Assembly (NCBI GenBank): GCA_019744775.1
Contig: JAIETZ010000011.1
Location: forward strand, 1 to 64,000
DNA: 64,000 nt
Direction of reading: 5' to 3'
DNA from: Candidatus Obscuribacterales bacterium
Lineage (GTDB): Bacteria > Cyanobacteriota > Vampirovibrionia > Obscuribacterales > Obscuribacteraceae
The notes under the pieces are model-generated. The model saw only the letters and a program-made list of their open reading frames with translations. It ran no database searches and had not been told where the DNA came from. Positions 34,462 to 42,239 of this stretch are shown piece by piece (positions within the stretch are counted from its first letter, which is position 1; the number at the start of each line of letters is the position of its first letter). Made by a program: the position numbers and the translations under genes.

Positions 34462-35277
34462 ATGGGAGCTAAGCATCTTTACAAATCTGCGAAGCAATGC
34501 ATAGACAACGACGACTACGAAAGAGCCGTTGAGCTTCTCTCACGATATTTAGCCGAATGCCCAGAAGACTCCCAAGCATACTATCAACGCGCAGTAGCCT
34601 ACGACGGACTTGGAATAGAGCCCGAATTATATGGTGAAAAACCACCCTATACTCAAGAAGCAATAACAGATTACGAACTAGCCATAAAACTTGGATTTGA
34701 AAGTCCTGAAATTTTTTGGCACCTCGCTCTAGATTACTTTAGACAAAATAACTGGATGAAGACAATTGAAAACATTCAGCTATATCAGAAGCCTGAAGAA
34801 AGAGACTCGTTTCTGTCGAAAATGATAGTCACATGCTACTTCAATGCGGGGAAACTTACTGAATGCATCGAAGCGGCACCAGTTGTGATAGAAGATCCAC
34901 TCTACAGATGTGATATCCGCCGTATGCGCGGCATCTCCTATTTCTATCAAGGGAAATTCCAACACGCGCTGGAAGACTTTGAGCGTATTATTGAGATAAG
35001 AAAGATTCCGGAGGCAGGATATATTTATACCCCTCTCTCTACATTTGTTCTTCGAGCAATTACCTTAACGGAGCTCGGACGATACAAGGAAGCGGTGAAG
35101 GAATTTACAACTTCGATAGAACGAGACATCTTTCCACGAGCGTGCTTAATTCAAAGAGCTCGCTGCTATCAAGCTCTGGGATTCGATGAAGAAGCTGCTG
35201 CCGATTTAAAAGAGTCCGAACTTCACAAGGAAGAAGACGTCTTTAGAAATAGCATTATGTCTATGGAAGCCGTCTGA
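34462..35277 (+). CDS. TPR-repeat protein
   Basis: A 271-residue protein from ATG 34462 (AAGG Shine-Dalgarno eight bases before). It consists of TPR-like helical pairs: CIDNDDYERAVELLSRYLAE, PYTQEAITDYELAIKLGFES, GKFQHALEDFERIIEIRKIP, GRYKEAVKEFTTSIERDIFP and GFDEEAAADLKESELHKEED. It should be a protein-protein interaction scaffold in the cytoplasm (no signal peptide from this start). The partner is unknown. Confidence 0.75.
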   Translation: MGAKHLYKSAKQCIDNDDYERAVELLSRYLAECPEDSQAYYQRAVAYDGLGIEPELYGEKPPYTQEAITDYELAIKLGFESPEIFWHLALDYFRQNNWMKTIENIQLYQKPEERDSFLSKMIVTCYFNAGKLTECIEAAPVVIEDPLYRCDIRRMRGISYFYQGKFQHALEDFERIIEIRKIPEAGYIYTPLSTFVLRAITLTELGRYKEAVKEFTTSIERDIFPRACLIQRARCYQALGFDEEAAADLKESELHKEEDVFRNSIMSMEAV

Positions 35278-35285
35278 CCTCAAGG

Positions 35286-35576
35286 TCATTTCTTACCGTG
35301 ACTTGAGCCTCCGCCCTTATGGCTGTCCGGAATATCGGCAGCCGTTGGTCGATGAATAGCAGTAGGCGTGATCGCTGGCTTGGGGACCTGACTCAAGAAC
35401 CAAAAGACTACGCCGGCTGCGAGCAGACAGAGAAACAGGAAAAACGCGTTGAATTTGAAACCCGTCAACGAGTTTTCATACCGCGAAGTGCTATCAAGGA
35501 AATCAAACCAATCGCCACCGCGATTTAGCACTTTTAACAGTATGACCGCAACGACTACGAAACTAATCCATTCCAC
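35286..35576 (-). CDS. Small membrane protein
   Basis: A 96-residue protein with two predicted membrane segments (WISFVVVAVILLKVL at 3-17 and FNAFFLFLCLLAAGVVFWFL at 43-62). A soluble Pro/Ser/Gly/His-rich tail ends SHKGGGSSHGKK. It converges with the TPR gene (8-bp gap). Function unknown. Confidence 0.55.
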   Translation of the reverse strand: MEWISFVVVAVILLKVLNRGGDWFDFLDSTSRYENSLTGFKFNAFFLFLCLLAAGVVFWFLSQVPKPAITPTAIHRPTAADIPDSHKGGGSSHGKK

Positions 35577-35630
35577 GGGTTAACTAACCTCGATTCAGAA
35601 ACAAATTGCGTTAATCATAGCAAAACCAAA

Positions 35631-35691
35631 CCGACTTCACACAAATTTCACGCTCAAGTACTACGCTCAAAGCAGGAGAGAAGGAGGAGTT
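35631..35691 (+). promoter_or_regulatory. Conserved leader/promoter shared with 43161-43221
   Basis: The 57-60 bases before the ATG at 35692 are strongly conserved with those before 43222: TTCACACAA.TTTCACG..CA, AGTACTA.GCTCAAAGCAGG, AGA.AAGGAGGAGTT. TTCACA (35636-35641) and TACTAC (35659-35664) are separated by 17 bp in both copies and may be the promoter; AAGGAGGAG is the Shine-Dalgarno. Confidence 0.6.
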
Positions 35692-35886
35692 ATGAAAGCC
35701 GCAACCATTAATCAAGAATGCTGGTCAGCCGCGGAAGTCGGCTCCTTTTCCCATGATTTGAAACGAGCACTAAATATTCAATTGCGGGAATTCATCTACT
35801 GGCTCTACGACGTGGACAGCGACAAACCAGAGAAGTTAGATGCGACTGTCATAAAGAGTCTTTGTTTTATTAGAACATCACTTTAA
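35692..35886 (+). CDS. Small conserved protein, family C (paralogue at 43222)
   Basis: A 64-residue protein. It is nearly the same as the 63-residue product at 43222: NQECWS.AEV.SFSHDLKRA, LNIQLREFIYWLYDVD.DKP and EKLDA.VIKSLCF are shared. The DNA differs mostly at third codon positions, so the protein is under selection. Shine-Dalgarno AAGGAGGAG is ideal. No family is known to me. The aromatic helix (LREFIYWLYDV) suggests protein binding, for example as a small regulator. Confidence 0.75.
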   Translation: MKAATINQECWSAAEVGSFSHDLKRALNIQLREFIYWLYDVDSDKPEKLDATVIKSLCFIRTSL

Positions 35887-35968
35887 TTAGACCTTTGCGA
35901 TACTGCCTCTTGTTTGCGCTACAATGCAATCATAACGTTTACAAGCGTCTCATTGAAGACGGAATCTA

Positions 35969-36478
35969 TTGAAAAAACATGAGTTTAAGATCGGCGAACG
36001 ATTTTACACGGGAACCGGTTTGTGGATTTGCACGGCGTTAAGCGACACAGAAATCAGAGCAAAGCTGCTATCAACACACTTAGAGAAAACTTGGGCTATC
36101 ATAAGCGCTTTTGGAGAAGTAAGCTTCAACAATAGACATTGGCCATCATGCCGTAGAGAAATCGAACAAGGAACAAATGAGAGAACACAGAAAAGAACGC
36201 CTTGTTTTCGCTGCTACAACGACGATAGATCTGTGCCGTTCACAATTCTCAGGCTAGGAGTCGAATACATAAATGGCACACCAATAAATCGTGGCACCGT
36301 GACTCTAGTCTGCGTTCGATGCCAACGCCCTGGAGACAAGAGCTCCCTGCAATTTGGCAAGTACAAATGGATATGCCTTTGTGGAGCAAACATTTGGCAG
36401 GATGATCTGAAAACCGATCATAAGTGCGTCACGTGCGGTCGCGAGCGAGGATTTTGGACGCCGGTCGAGCATTCATAA
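35969..36478 (+). CDS. Zinc-ribbon hypothetical protein
   Basis: A 169-residue protein from TTG at 35969 (weak Shine-Dalgarno GACGGAA). The N-terminal part (FKIGERFYTGTGLWICTALS, residues 6-25) is beta-rich. Later parts have Cys pairs: CFRCYNDD (about 79), LVCVRCQRPG (about 111), WICLCGANIW (about 129) and HKCVTCGRERG (about 149), enough for two zinc ribbons. I do not recognise the family. There is no promoter that I can define. Confidence 0.5.
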   Translation: MKKHEFKIGERFYTGTGLWICTALSDTEIRAKLLSTHLEKTWAIISAFGEVSFNNRHWPSCRREIEQGTNERTQKRTPCFRCYNDDRSVPFTILRLGVEYINGTPINRGTVTLVCVRCQRPGDKSSLQFGKYKWICLCGANIWQDDLKTDHKCVTCGRERGFWTPVEHS

Positions 36479-36706
36479 TCGTGGACGTTCTTGCACCGGC
36501 ATCCTTGACCTGTCCCTGGTATAAGCCCCATTTAACACATGACAGCCAAACGCCCTCGCGAGACGACGGTTCCCCCATCTCAGCTTTGGCGCAAGCTTAG
36601 ATAGCTCGAACTTTTGCCTATGAACACGATAAATCTTTGCGCATATTAATACATATTGGCTATATCAATGATATAAAGCATCAATGCAATTAGGAGGATC
36701 CTTACC

Positions 36707-37828
36707 GTGAAGCAAGGTATAGCTTTTGCTGCCTTATCGTGTTCACTGATGGCGCAATTAGCCGTTGCTGGAGCAACTAAAGACTGCCAAGGAAAATTAG
36801 TTAGTTCCTCTGCCACAACAGAGCAGCCACAGTTGGGTTCCAAGACTAGTCATGCATCGATTGACAAGACTAATGCTGAAAATATTGGTGGCAATTGGAT
36901 CGGTCATGCTAATTCTCGAGACCTAGATTGTTCTATATCGTTGCAGATGAAACAGTCAAACGGAAGACTCGAAGGAACTTTGACGACAGTAGGCAAAGAA
37001 GGGTCAGCAAAGCACTATCTCCAAGGACAGTTTGATAGTGAACAAAACATGTATGTCTTCAAAGACATCGGAGTCGATTTAGAATGGGGCGCACCAGGAT
37101 TTTGTCCAACAGCAGTGGACAAGTACGAATTACATTTGGTGGAAGATGGAAGAAAATTAGTTGGAACGGGACACCAACGCTCCGAGCGACTCTGGATTGC
37201 TTTGAGCAGAGAAAAACCTCAGATACAAAACAATGGCCAGTTATCCACGCAAAATAGATTTATTCAAGAAACGAGTCATCAAACAAAGGAGCAATATGTG
37301 GCTCCTTCTTTTGAGAAGAACGACATGGCGGCACCAACAAAGCAAGTGGGGAACACAGCAAAGAGTTCTACCACCAACAAACTCAGTAAGCCATTTAAGA
37401 TTGGACCAGAGGCCGTTTCCTATATGACCGCTGTAGAAAGGGCAATCAAAAAGCACTGGCACCCACATATGAGTCTTTCCAGCAGGCTCGTCACTGTAGA
37501 TTTTCAAGTAAATGAAGATGGTAGTGTGTCCGACTTAACGCTCGACGACGATTCGACTCCAATTGATGATTATACAGAGGCGGCATTTGATGCCATACAG
37601 AAAGCAGCACCATTTCTACCTCCTCCGCAAAAGCTTGTCGAAGCTGCCTATTCTGATGGCGAAAGTGGTGTCAAAATTCGATTTTCCTTTGATTACAACC
37701 GGTTGCATGGGCCAAACAACTTCTACCATTCAATACCACAACCATCTCCGCCAATGACTCCGTCCTTCTTTAACGGTAGTAGCGGCAGAGCCACTGCAAC
37801 TTCATCTTCTTTTGCCATAAGCAGATGA
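36707..37828 (+). CDS. Secreted protein with TonB-like C-terminal domain
   Basis: A 373-residue protein from GTG 36707 with the Shine-Dalgarno AGGAGG and a signal peptide ending AVAGA. The N-terminal third (residues about 55-170) is a beta-sandwich-like part (ENIGGNWIGHANSRDLDCSI, then GRLEGTLTTVGKEGS). A linker of about 70 residues follows. A TonB_C-type domain (about 240-325) has YMTAVERAIKKHWHPHMSLS, VTVDFQVNEDGSVSDLTLDD and EAAFDAIQKAAPFLPPP. Lone TonB_C domains occur in exported proteins without any known TonB partner. A broken domain of the same type is at 57334. Confidence 0.75.
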   Translation: MKQGIAFAALSCSLMAQLAVAGATKDCQGKLVSSSATTEQPQLGSKTSHASIDKTNAENIGGNWIGHANSRDLDCSISLQMKQSNGRLEGTLTTVGKEGSAKHYLQGQFDSEQNMYVFKDIGVDLEWGAPGFCPTAVDKYELHLVEDGRKLVGTGHQRSERLWIALSREKPQIQNNGQLSTQNRFIQETSHQTKEQYVAPSFEKNDMAAPTKQVGNTAKSSTTNKLSKPFKIGPEAVSYMTAVERAIKKHWHPHMSLSSRLVTVDFQVNEDGSVSDLTLDDDSTPIDDYTEAAFDAIQKAAPFLPPPQKLVEAAYSDGESGVKIRFSFDYNRLHGPNNFYHSIPQPSPPMTPSFFNGSSGRATATSSSFAISR

Positions 37829-37882
37829 TTGTTTCCAATTAATTGGTCAAAGTACACCGTGCATTGAGAGGTTGTTGTAGAC

Positions 37883-38491
37883 ATGGACAACTCTATTTCT
37901 GCCACTTCAGCAGACAGCTGTGAGCAATTTCAAAAACCACAACCACTTCATAACGAATTTGTTGGTTCAATGATCCGTCAGAGTCCTCGAACCTTTTACG
38001 ACTGGGCGGGTGTTTCTCTTATGACGATCGTTTGCTCAATTTATTTCACTGGGTTCGTATTGCTAGTGCTAATGTTCGTAGGCTTTGTGTTTCGGTTTGA
38101 CATAACTCGCTGGCTAGCCAACTTACCCTGCGATAATTTGTTTGGGGATTACTGCTTGTTACCAGCTCTAATAGCTGGCATTGTCATTTTAAACCTGCAA
38201 TGTTCTTTCTGGTGGTGGTGTAGATTACTAAACCGAACATATAACCTTCACTCATCCAGAAGCAGTGCAGTCTATAAGATTTATTCACTTGCCGTCGAAT
38301 CAATTTTAGCATTGTTCATTTTCTCAATTTCTAGCCACTGCTGTCGGCTATTCCCAACAACATTTTGGTCACGCTTTAGTGGATTACAAGCATTCGAAAT
38401 CCTAATTTTCACTTCAATTGGTGTCTGGTTTTTAACAGAACTAATTGGCAAGGGCGTCAGTACAGACAGTTCCTTCACTGACCATCAATAA
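37883..38491 (+). CDS. Integral membrane protein, unknown
   Basis: A 202-residue protein with four predicted membrane segments (about residues 50-73, 93-113, 138-158 and 175-190). The first includes SLMTIVCSIYFTGFVLLVLM. The N terminus is soluble and Ser-rich. I do not recognise the family. It follows the TonB-domain gene on the same strand by 55 bp. Confidence 0.55.
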   Translation: MDNSISATSADSCEQFQKPQPLHNEFVGSMIRQSPRTFYDWAGVSLMTIVCSIYFTGFVLLVLMFVGFVFRFDITRWLANLPCDNLFGDYCLLPALIAGIVILNLQCSFWWWCRLLNRTYNLHSSRSSAVYKIYSLAVESILALFIFSISSHCCRLFPTTFWSRFSGLQAFEILIFTSIGVWFLTELIGKGVSTDSSFTDHQ

Positions 38492-38515
38492 TTGCCTATA
38501 ACTACGATAAACATG

Positions 38516-38562
38516 AGCCCCTCGCTGTAAGCGAGGTGCTTTGTGCATAGTGCACCACCGCC
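38516..38562 (+). repeat. tRNA-Val-like 3' half remnant e
   Basis: AGCCCCTCG, seven-base loop CTGTAAG, CGAGGTGCT (one mismatch in nine pairs). A T-arm-like hairpin GTGCATAGTGCAC and ACCGCC follow, which is the start of the tRNA-Val 3' acceptor strand. The relation to tRNA-Val is weaker than at 24321. Confidence 0.4.
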
Positions 38563-38606
38563 GATCAGCTTGGGTCCAGACAGCGCGCCCCATGCGCAAG
38601 CGACAA

Positions 38607-39083
38607 TCATTTCACCCTGACATACGCTGCCCAAAATTGATAAACATAATAATGCTCTTGGTCAGGAACTTCTTTAGCCATCTGAACGATAAACTTGTCT
38701 CCTGATCGAAGTCCAACATTAGGACATATCGTATAAAGATCTCGACCTGCAGACAATTCGACAGACACGGGAGCAGCATGATTTAGAGCGACTGGATCAA
38801 GTCTGATCACTTTTACCTTTGCTAGAAACGGCTTGCCTGATCCCGCTCGCGCATATTCTATTTTGTATTCGGAAGTATCAAGCACAAATCCCTGGCCAGG
38901 TGGGACCTCATAGATCAAATTCGTATGTTTATCGACATCAATCTGATGAGCCTGATCCGCCCTGATTGTTGGCAAGGGCGTGAGTTCAAGAGTTGTCTTG
39001 TCCAGAGGAGTAGAACATGAGACCATGAACACACAACCGAAGGAAGCAATTCCAGCCGTTAGTATTTTCACAATACGGGACAT
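38607..39083 (-). CDS. Lipoprotein of unknown function
   Basis: A 158-residue protein with a lipobox (GCVFMVSCS, Cys at residue 23), so it is probably lipid-anchored. The mature part is beta-rich (LIYEVPPGQGFVLDTSEYKI, then ELSAGRDLYTICPNVGLRSG). I do not recognise the family. It sits alone between hairpin e and the TA pair at 39186. Confidence 0.55.
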   Translation of the reverse strand: MSRIVKILTAGIASFGCVFMVSCSTPLDKTTLELTPLPTIRADQAHQIDVDKHTNLIYEVPPGQGFVLDTSEYKIEYARAGSGKPFLAKVKVIRLDPVALNHAAPVSVELSAGRDLYTICPNVGLRSGDKFIVQMAKEVPDQEHYYVYQFWAAYVRVK

Positions 39084-39185
39084 TGAGACTTTCCTACATC
39101 GTTTACCATCGGTTTCCTTGGAAATTTGTCACTTCCGAATGCAATCATACTTTGAATTTTGCTGTTCGCGATGATCACTGATGAC

Positions 39186-39551
39186 CTAGTTTTCGGCCAA
39201 TCGCTTAAATACCTTGCCGTACCGTCGGTCAGTGTCTTTAATCGCCTCTTCAAACTTTGCTCGCTTTCGTAGCACGTTGCGGTTCGCAAGCTTGTGCTCA
39301 TTTTCTTTAACGTAGCGAGTAAGCACCATCCTCATCAACGGCTGGTATCCTAATCCTTCTTGAACTGCGAGTTCCTTCAATTCTTCGATAAGACTGCCTT
39401 GCAAACGAATTGAAATCAGTTGCAAACCCAGAGCACTATCAACTGCGTCACTTTCATCTTTCGCTGACGGTGCAGCATATTTTTCCGCTGCACCAAGCTC
39501 TCGCTTCTCCCACTTTTCCGCATCTTGTTTTTTCCGGCCTCTCGTGCCCAT
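39186..39551 (-). CDS. BrnA/CopG-like antitoxin candidate
   Basis: A 121-residue protein with a basic N terminus (MGTRGRKKQDAEKWEKRELG). The segment SIRLQGSLIEELKELAVQEG with LGYQPLMRMVLTRYV (about 50-90) has the ribbon-helix-helix pattern of antitoxins. The C-terminal tail is charged. It is the downstream partner of the toxin candidate at 39556, with four bases between the two. Confidence 0.65.
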   Translation of the reverse strand: MGTRGRKKQDAEKWEKRELGAAEKYAAPSAKDESDAVDSALGLQLISIRLQGSLIEELKELAVQEGLGYQPLMRMVLTRYVKENEHKLANRNVLRKRAKFEEAIKDTDRRYGKVFKRLAEN

Positions 39552-39555
39552 AACG

Positions 39556-39864
39556 TTACTCCAATACTAATTTTGCTTTCTTGTCGTAAATAGTAACTTC
39601 TTCGATATTTGGCTCGTATGCCGTTTTGATTTCAATTTCGGTGAGGCTAATTCTTATAAAGACCACTTTTAATTTTCGTTGCCTATCAGTGCAGGATACA
39701 AACCATTGGGTCGGTGGATCTGTTCTGTGTTTCTCTCTGGTATCAATCAAAAACCCTTTCTTGCGATTTAGAAAACACTCAGTCACTTCATCGGGTTCGA
39801 CTTGATGTTTTACTCTCAGTTTCTCTTTAGTCTCATCACTCATCACCAATTTAATCGAATGCAT
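39556..39864 (-). CDS. BrnT-like toxin candidate
   Basis: A 102-residue protein from ATG 39864 (MHSIKLVMSDETKEKLRVKH). The pattern EVTECFLNRKKGFLIDTREK, TDPPTQWFVSCTDRQRKLKV and VFIRISLTEIEIKTAYEPN matches small RNase-like toxins, often labelled ADP-ribosyl-(dinitrogen reductase) hydrolase by mistake. In BrnT-type proteins basic and aromatic residues make the active site. The order toxin then RHH antitoxin is as in brnTA. Start alternatives at 39900 and an internal ATG exist. Confidence 0.65.
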   Translation of the reverse strand: MHSIKLVMSDETKEKLRVKHQVEPDEVTECFLNRKKGFLIDTREKHRTDPPTQWFVSCTDRQRKLKVVFIRISLTEIEIKTAYEPNIEEVTIYDKKAKLVLE

Positions 39865-40029
39865 ACAGTAAACACCTGTAATACTTCGTATATACAGCAT
39901 ATCACAAGATTATCGAAGGCAGCTCTTAAAAACCGCCCCAGTGCCGCATACAGAAGGAACCATATCTTTGTATGGTATGCCAAAAGTTTGCGAGCGTCAA
40001 TCAGTTCTTGAGCCAACTTCTTGATACTA

Positions 40030-40076
40030 CCCCTCGTGCAACCGAGGTGCTTGGAGTTTCACACGCTACTAACCCA
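40030..40076 (+). repeat. Direct repeat f, tRNA-like 3' half
   Basis: CCTCG, loop TGCAAC, CGAGG, then TGCTTGGAGTTTCACACGCT and ACTAACCCA. It has about 83% identity with the copy at 40942-40990 over 52 bases. The order of parts follows the tRNA-Val 3' half, but the T arm is degenerate. Confidence 0.55.
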
Positions 40077-40186
40077 GAATAGACAATCCCTTCTCATCCA
40101 CGAGATTTAGAAGTTTCAACGAAGTACTGCTGGGGCATTTTTCTAAGCAGTGCTCAACTAGCACAGCAACTCCAAAGTTTGAGCCC

Positions 40187-40474
40187 TTACGCTACTCCTG
40201 TTTCATGTTCAAAATTAAACGACACTTTCGTGCCGAGTCTTGCCAAATATCGAAGCAATAAGTCCACACTAAAGCATTGTGTCTTCATTCCCATAATTTC
40301 AGCCACACGCGGCTGTCTGACTCTTAAAACAGACGCAATCTGGCGCTGAGACATTCCGCTAGCCTCAATTAAATCTCTAAGCTTACTGATTAGCTCCGCT
40401 CGCGCCAAAAGACTGGCAGCCTCATCATCATCAAATCCGATGTCTTTGAATACGTTACCGGAGCTTTCCTCCAT
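40187..40474 (-). CDS. higA: HigA-like XRE antitoxin
   Basis: From ATG 40474 (one base past the toxin stop) 95 residues: SSGNVFKDIGFDDDEAASLL, then ELISKLRDLIEASGMSQRQI and ASVLRVRQPRVAEIMGMKTQ (helix-turn-helix, about 35-65). This is the HTH_37-type HigA-related antitoxin found with Gp49-like toxins. An upstream start at 40519 would overlap the toxin gene by 44 bp. It likely binds the palindrome at 40836. Confidence 0.8.
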   Translation of the reverse strand: MEESSGNVFKDIGFDDDEAASLLARAELISKLRDLIEASGMSQRQIASVLRVRQPRVAEIMGMKTQCFSVDLLLRYLARLGTKVSFNFEHETGVA

Positions 40475-40475
40475 G

Positions 40476-40820
40476 TCATATTTTCTTTTGCGTCTTGTGG
40501 CTTCGTTGCGCTTCTGCATAAGCGGACCTCGCTATTTCAATATCGTGATGGGATGTCTTGTGTGTCGTCTTTTTAAAACAATGTAGAACATAAATGGCCT
40601 CTTCAAATTTTGCTACATAAATCACCCTGTATTCATTCGGAACATGAATTCGAATTTCTTTGGCACCCGCACCCACTATGGACATTGGCTTCCAATCAGT
40701 TGGTGTCTTTCCCTCCTGAAGCCTAAACAACTCCGAACCAGCCTTGTAGCGAGCCTCATCGGGAAACTGTTTCAAAATGCTCCGGCTAGCACCAACCCAT
40801 TTGATCGGCTTGAGCAACAT
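40476..40820 (-). CDS. higB: HigB-like toxin (phage-derived Gp49-like)
   Basis: From ATG 40820, 114 residues with the RelE/HigB pattern: KWVGASRSILKQFPDEARYK, DWKPMSIVGAGAKEIRIHVP and NEYRVIYVAKFEEAIYVLHC FKKTTHKT. The last Phe-Lys-Lys-x-Thr is the family signature. Such toxins cut mRNA on ribosomes. Shine-Dalgarno AGGGAGAG is 7 bases before the start. Toxin precedes antitoxin, as in higBA. Confidence 0.8.
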   Translation of the reverse strand: MLLKPIKWVGASRSILKQFPDEARYKAGSELFRLQEGKTPTDWKPMSIVGAGAKEIRIHVPNEYRVIYVAKFEEAIYVLHCFKKTTHKTSHHDIEIARSAYAEAQRSHKTQKKI

Positions 40821-40833
40821 ACAACTCTCCCTT

Positions 40834-40862
40834 ATGATACGCAATCGCGTATCACCTGTCAA
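40834..40862 (-). promoter_or_regulatory. higBA promoter and operator
   Basis: On the minus strand TTGACA (40857-40862) and TATCAT (40834-40839) have a 17-bp spacer. The spacer and -10 box carry the perfect palindrome GATACGC AATC GCGTATC at 40836-40853. The start ATG is 13 bases further down. Confidence 0.75.
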
Positions 40863-40941
40863 CAGGCATCCATACCCCTTTCCTATAAAGACGAAAAAGG
40901 AGTCAAAAAGTTCAAGCCAAGTGATTAAAATCACCCCGCGA

Positions 40942-40990
40942 AGCCCCTCGTGCAACCGAGAGACTTAGAGCGTCACGCGATACTAAGCCA
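40942..40990 (+). repeat. Direct repeat g, tRNA-like 3' half
   Basis: AGCCCCTCG, loop TGCAAC, CGAGA, then GACTTAGAGCGTCACGCGAT and ACTAAGCCA. With copy f at 40030 it brackets the higBA-like pair as direct repeats about 910 bp apart. Confidence 0.55.
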
Positions 40991-41087
40991 GAATAGAGCA
41001 TTACAGAGAGAAAGAACCTCACCAAGTTTACACAGTTATATATCTATGATCTGCTTACTTTGTAAACCAAGCCTCTCGGGGCTCTTC

Positions 41088-41750
41088 ATGTCCGAAAGAA
41101 CACAAGACAGATTGCACAGCGCTGTTAGCAGGGCAACACCAACTGTAGCCGAAGCAACAATAGCAGCCATTGAAGCAACAACTGGCAGTGACTTGAAATC
41201 TACAATGTCCCGAGTGGTAATGGTACGGGTCCTGCGGGCGGTCGCTTCCATGCTTCAAAAGGCAGACAGTTTGGATGGAGCAGCTTCTGCTAAATCGGAT
41301 CTCGAAGTATTACTAACGTTGCTGGAAATGCCTGAAGTTCTCGCGGCACTTAAGAAGGACGATCCAATAGCGCCTGCAAAATTGCGTGGCGTGAGAGCAA
41401 TGGATGCGTTAGCACAAGCAGGAGGAGGTTGTGTATCAGGCGAAGAAGCTGGAAATGTGCTGAAAGTAAGTAGACAGGCAGTAGACAAAGCGCGAAGAGA
41501 AGGACGCTTGATTGCGCTTCCCCGCGGACAAAATCGCTGGGTCTACCCAATTTGGCAATTTCATGAAGGAACTTACCTAAATGGATTGACGGACGTTCTT
41601 GCGGAATTGAAAGAGTCTGGGCCATACGGACAGGTCACATTTTTCCTCAACAAAAATAGCCGTTTGACGAATAAGGCTCCACTGGACCTATTGAGAAAAG
41701 AGCCCGTCATCTCCGCTGCACGCTTATACGGCCAACACGGAGCGGTATAG
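41088..41750 (+). CDS. Xre/MbcA/ParS-like regulator, candidate antitoxin
   Basis: A 220-residue protein from ATG 41088 (SERTQDRLHSAVSRATPTVA). A central segment GGCVSGEEAGNVLKVSRQAV DKARREGRLIAL (about 125-157) is a helix-turn-helix. The end PLDLLRKEPVISAARLYGQH (about 197-216) matches the C-terminal toxin-binding pattern of the MbcA/ParS/Xre antitoxin family. No RES-domain toxin gene lies next to it, so it is an orphan or has lost its partner. Confidence 0.6.
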   Translation: MSERTQDRLHSAVSRATPTVAEATIAAIEATTGSDLKSTMSRVVMVRVLRAVASMLQKADSLDGAASAKSDLEVLLTLLEMPEVLAALKKDDPIAPAKLRGVRAMDALAQAGGGCVSGEEAGNVLKVSRQAVDKARREGRLIALPRGQNRWVYPIWQFHEGTYLNGLTDVLAELKESGPYGQVTFFLNKNSRLTNKAPLDLLRKEPVISAARLYGQHGAV

Positions 41751-41835
41751 TGAATTTCGGCTCCTCGCCTCCTGCTAATTTGCATCTCAGAGAATTGCCG
41801 TTGAGGCCTCTCAAAGATGTAGTCCTTTTTAGACC

Positions 41836-42159
41836 TTAACCGGTAAGATCCACTCTAATGGGAATCTGAAACTTCTCAAGCTGCTCATTGATCACATGCA
41901 ACACGACACTTTCCGGCATTATCCCAAGAGCACTAGCTATCTGATACGCCTTCTCCATACTGGGCAGTTTTCTTCCATTCTCATAATCACTCAACTGCTG
42001 TTTGCTAATGCCAACCAATTCAGCAGCGTATGTTAATGTCCAGTCTTCCGCCAAACGGTAAGCACGTATTATTTGACCAAAGCTCAGATTCGTTGCACGC
42101 TTGCGCCAATAGACTTGATCATTGGCGTCAACTTTATTCTTATCGCGTTTTGCAGTCAT
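41836..42159 (-). CDS. XRE-family transcriptional regulator
   Basis: From ATG 42159, 107 residues. The HTH_3 domain is SFGQIIRAYRLAEDWTLTYA, ELVGISKQQLSDYENGRKLP and SMEKAYQIASALGIMPESVV (about 27-88). The start is not certain, as two ATGs lie in the two arms of a 31-bp palindrome (42154-42184). It is probably an autoregulator or antitoxin with no partner toxin gene visible. Confidence 0.75.
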   Translation of the reverse strand: MTAKRDKNKVDANDQVYWRKRATNLSFGQIIRAYRLAEDWTLTYAAELVGISKQQLSDYENGRKLPSMEKAYQIASALGIMPESVVLHVINEQLEKFQIPIRVDLTG

Positions 42160-42184
42160 GTACACCTTTACGGTGTACATGACT
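42154..42184. promoter_or_regulatory. 31-bp perfect palindrome over the start of the XRE gene
   Basis: AGTCATGTACACC and GGTGTACATGACT form 13-bp arms around TTTAC. It is probably the binding site of the XRE protein. The arms include both candidate start codons, so an RNA hairpin could also hide the ribosome-binding region. Confidence 0.65.
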
Positions 42185-42216
42185 GAGACGAGCAGTCGCA
42201 CTTAGTCAACCACCTC

Positions 42217-42228
42217 TTAAGCACCTCG
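42217..42228 (+). repeat. tRNA-Val-like left arm h
   Basis: TTAAGCACCTCG matches the left arm of hairpins b, c and d. The right arm is missing. It stands 12 bases from the stop of the Bax-inhibitor-like gene and marks the right edge of the accessory region. Confidence 0.35.
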
Positions 42229-42239
42229 CGTTAAATCAC

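Noticed and set aside
39556-39864. ADP-ribosyl-(dinitrogen reductase) hydrolase
   Set aside because: That name is a common mis-annotation of this short family; the length and the adjacent RHH gene fit a BrnT-like toxin instead.
19553-42228. Integron cassette array with attC sites
   Set aside because: The hairpins lack the RYYYAAC/GTTRRRY ends of attC, cassettes differ widely in size and strand, and the integrase lacks an IntI-type insertion. The tRNA relationship explains the sequence better.
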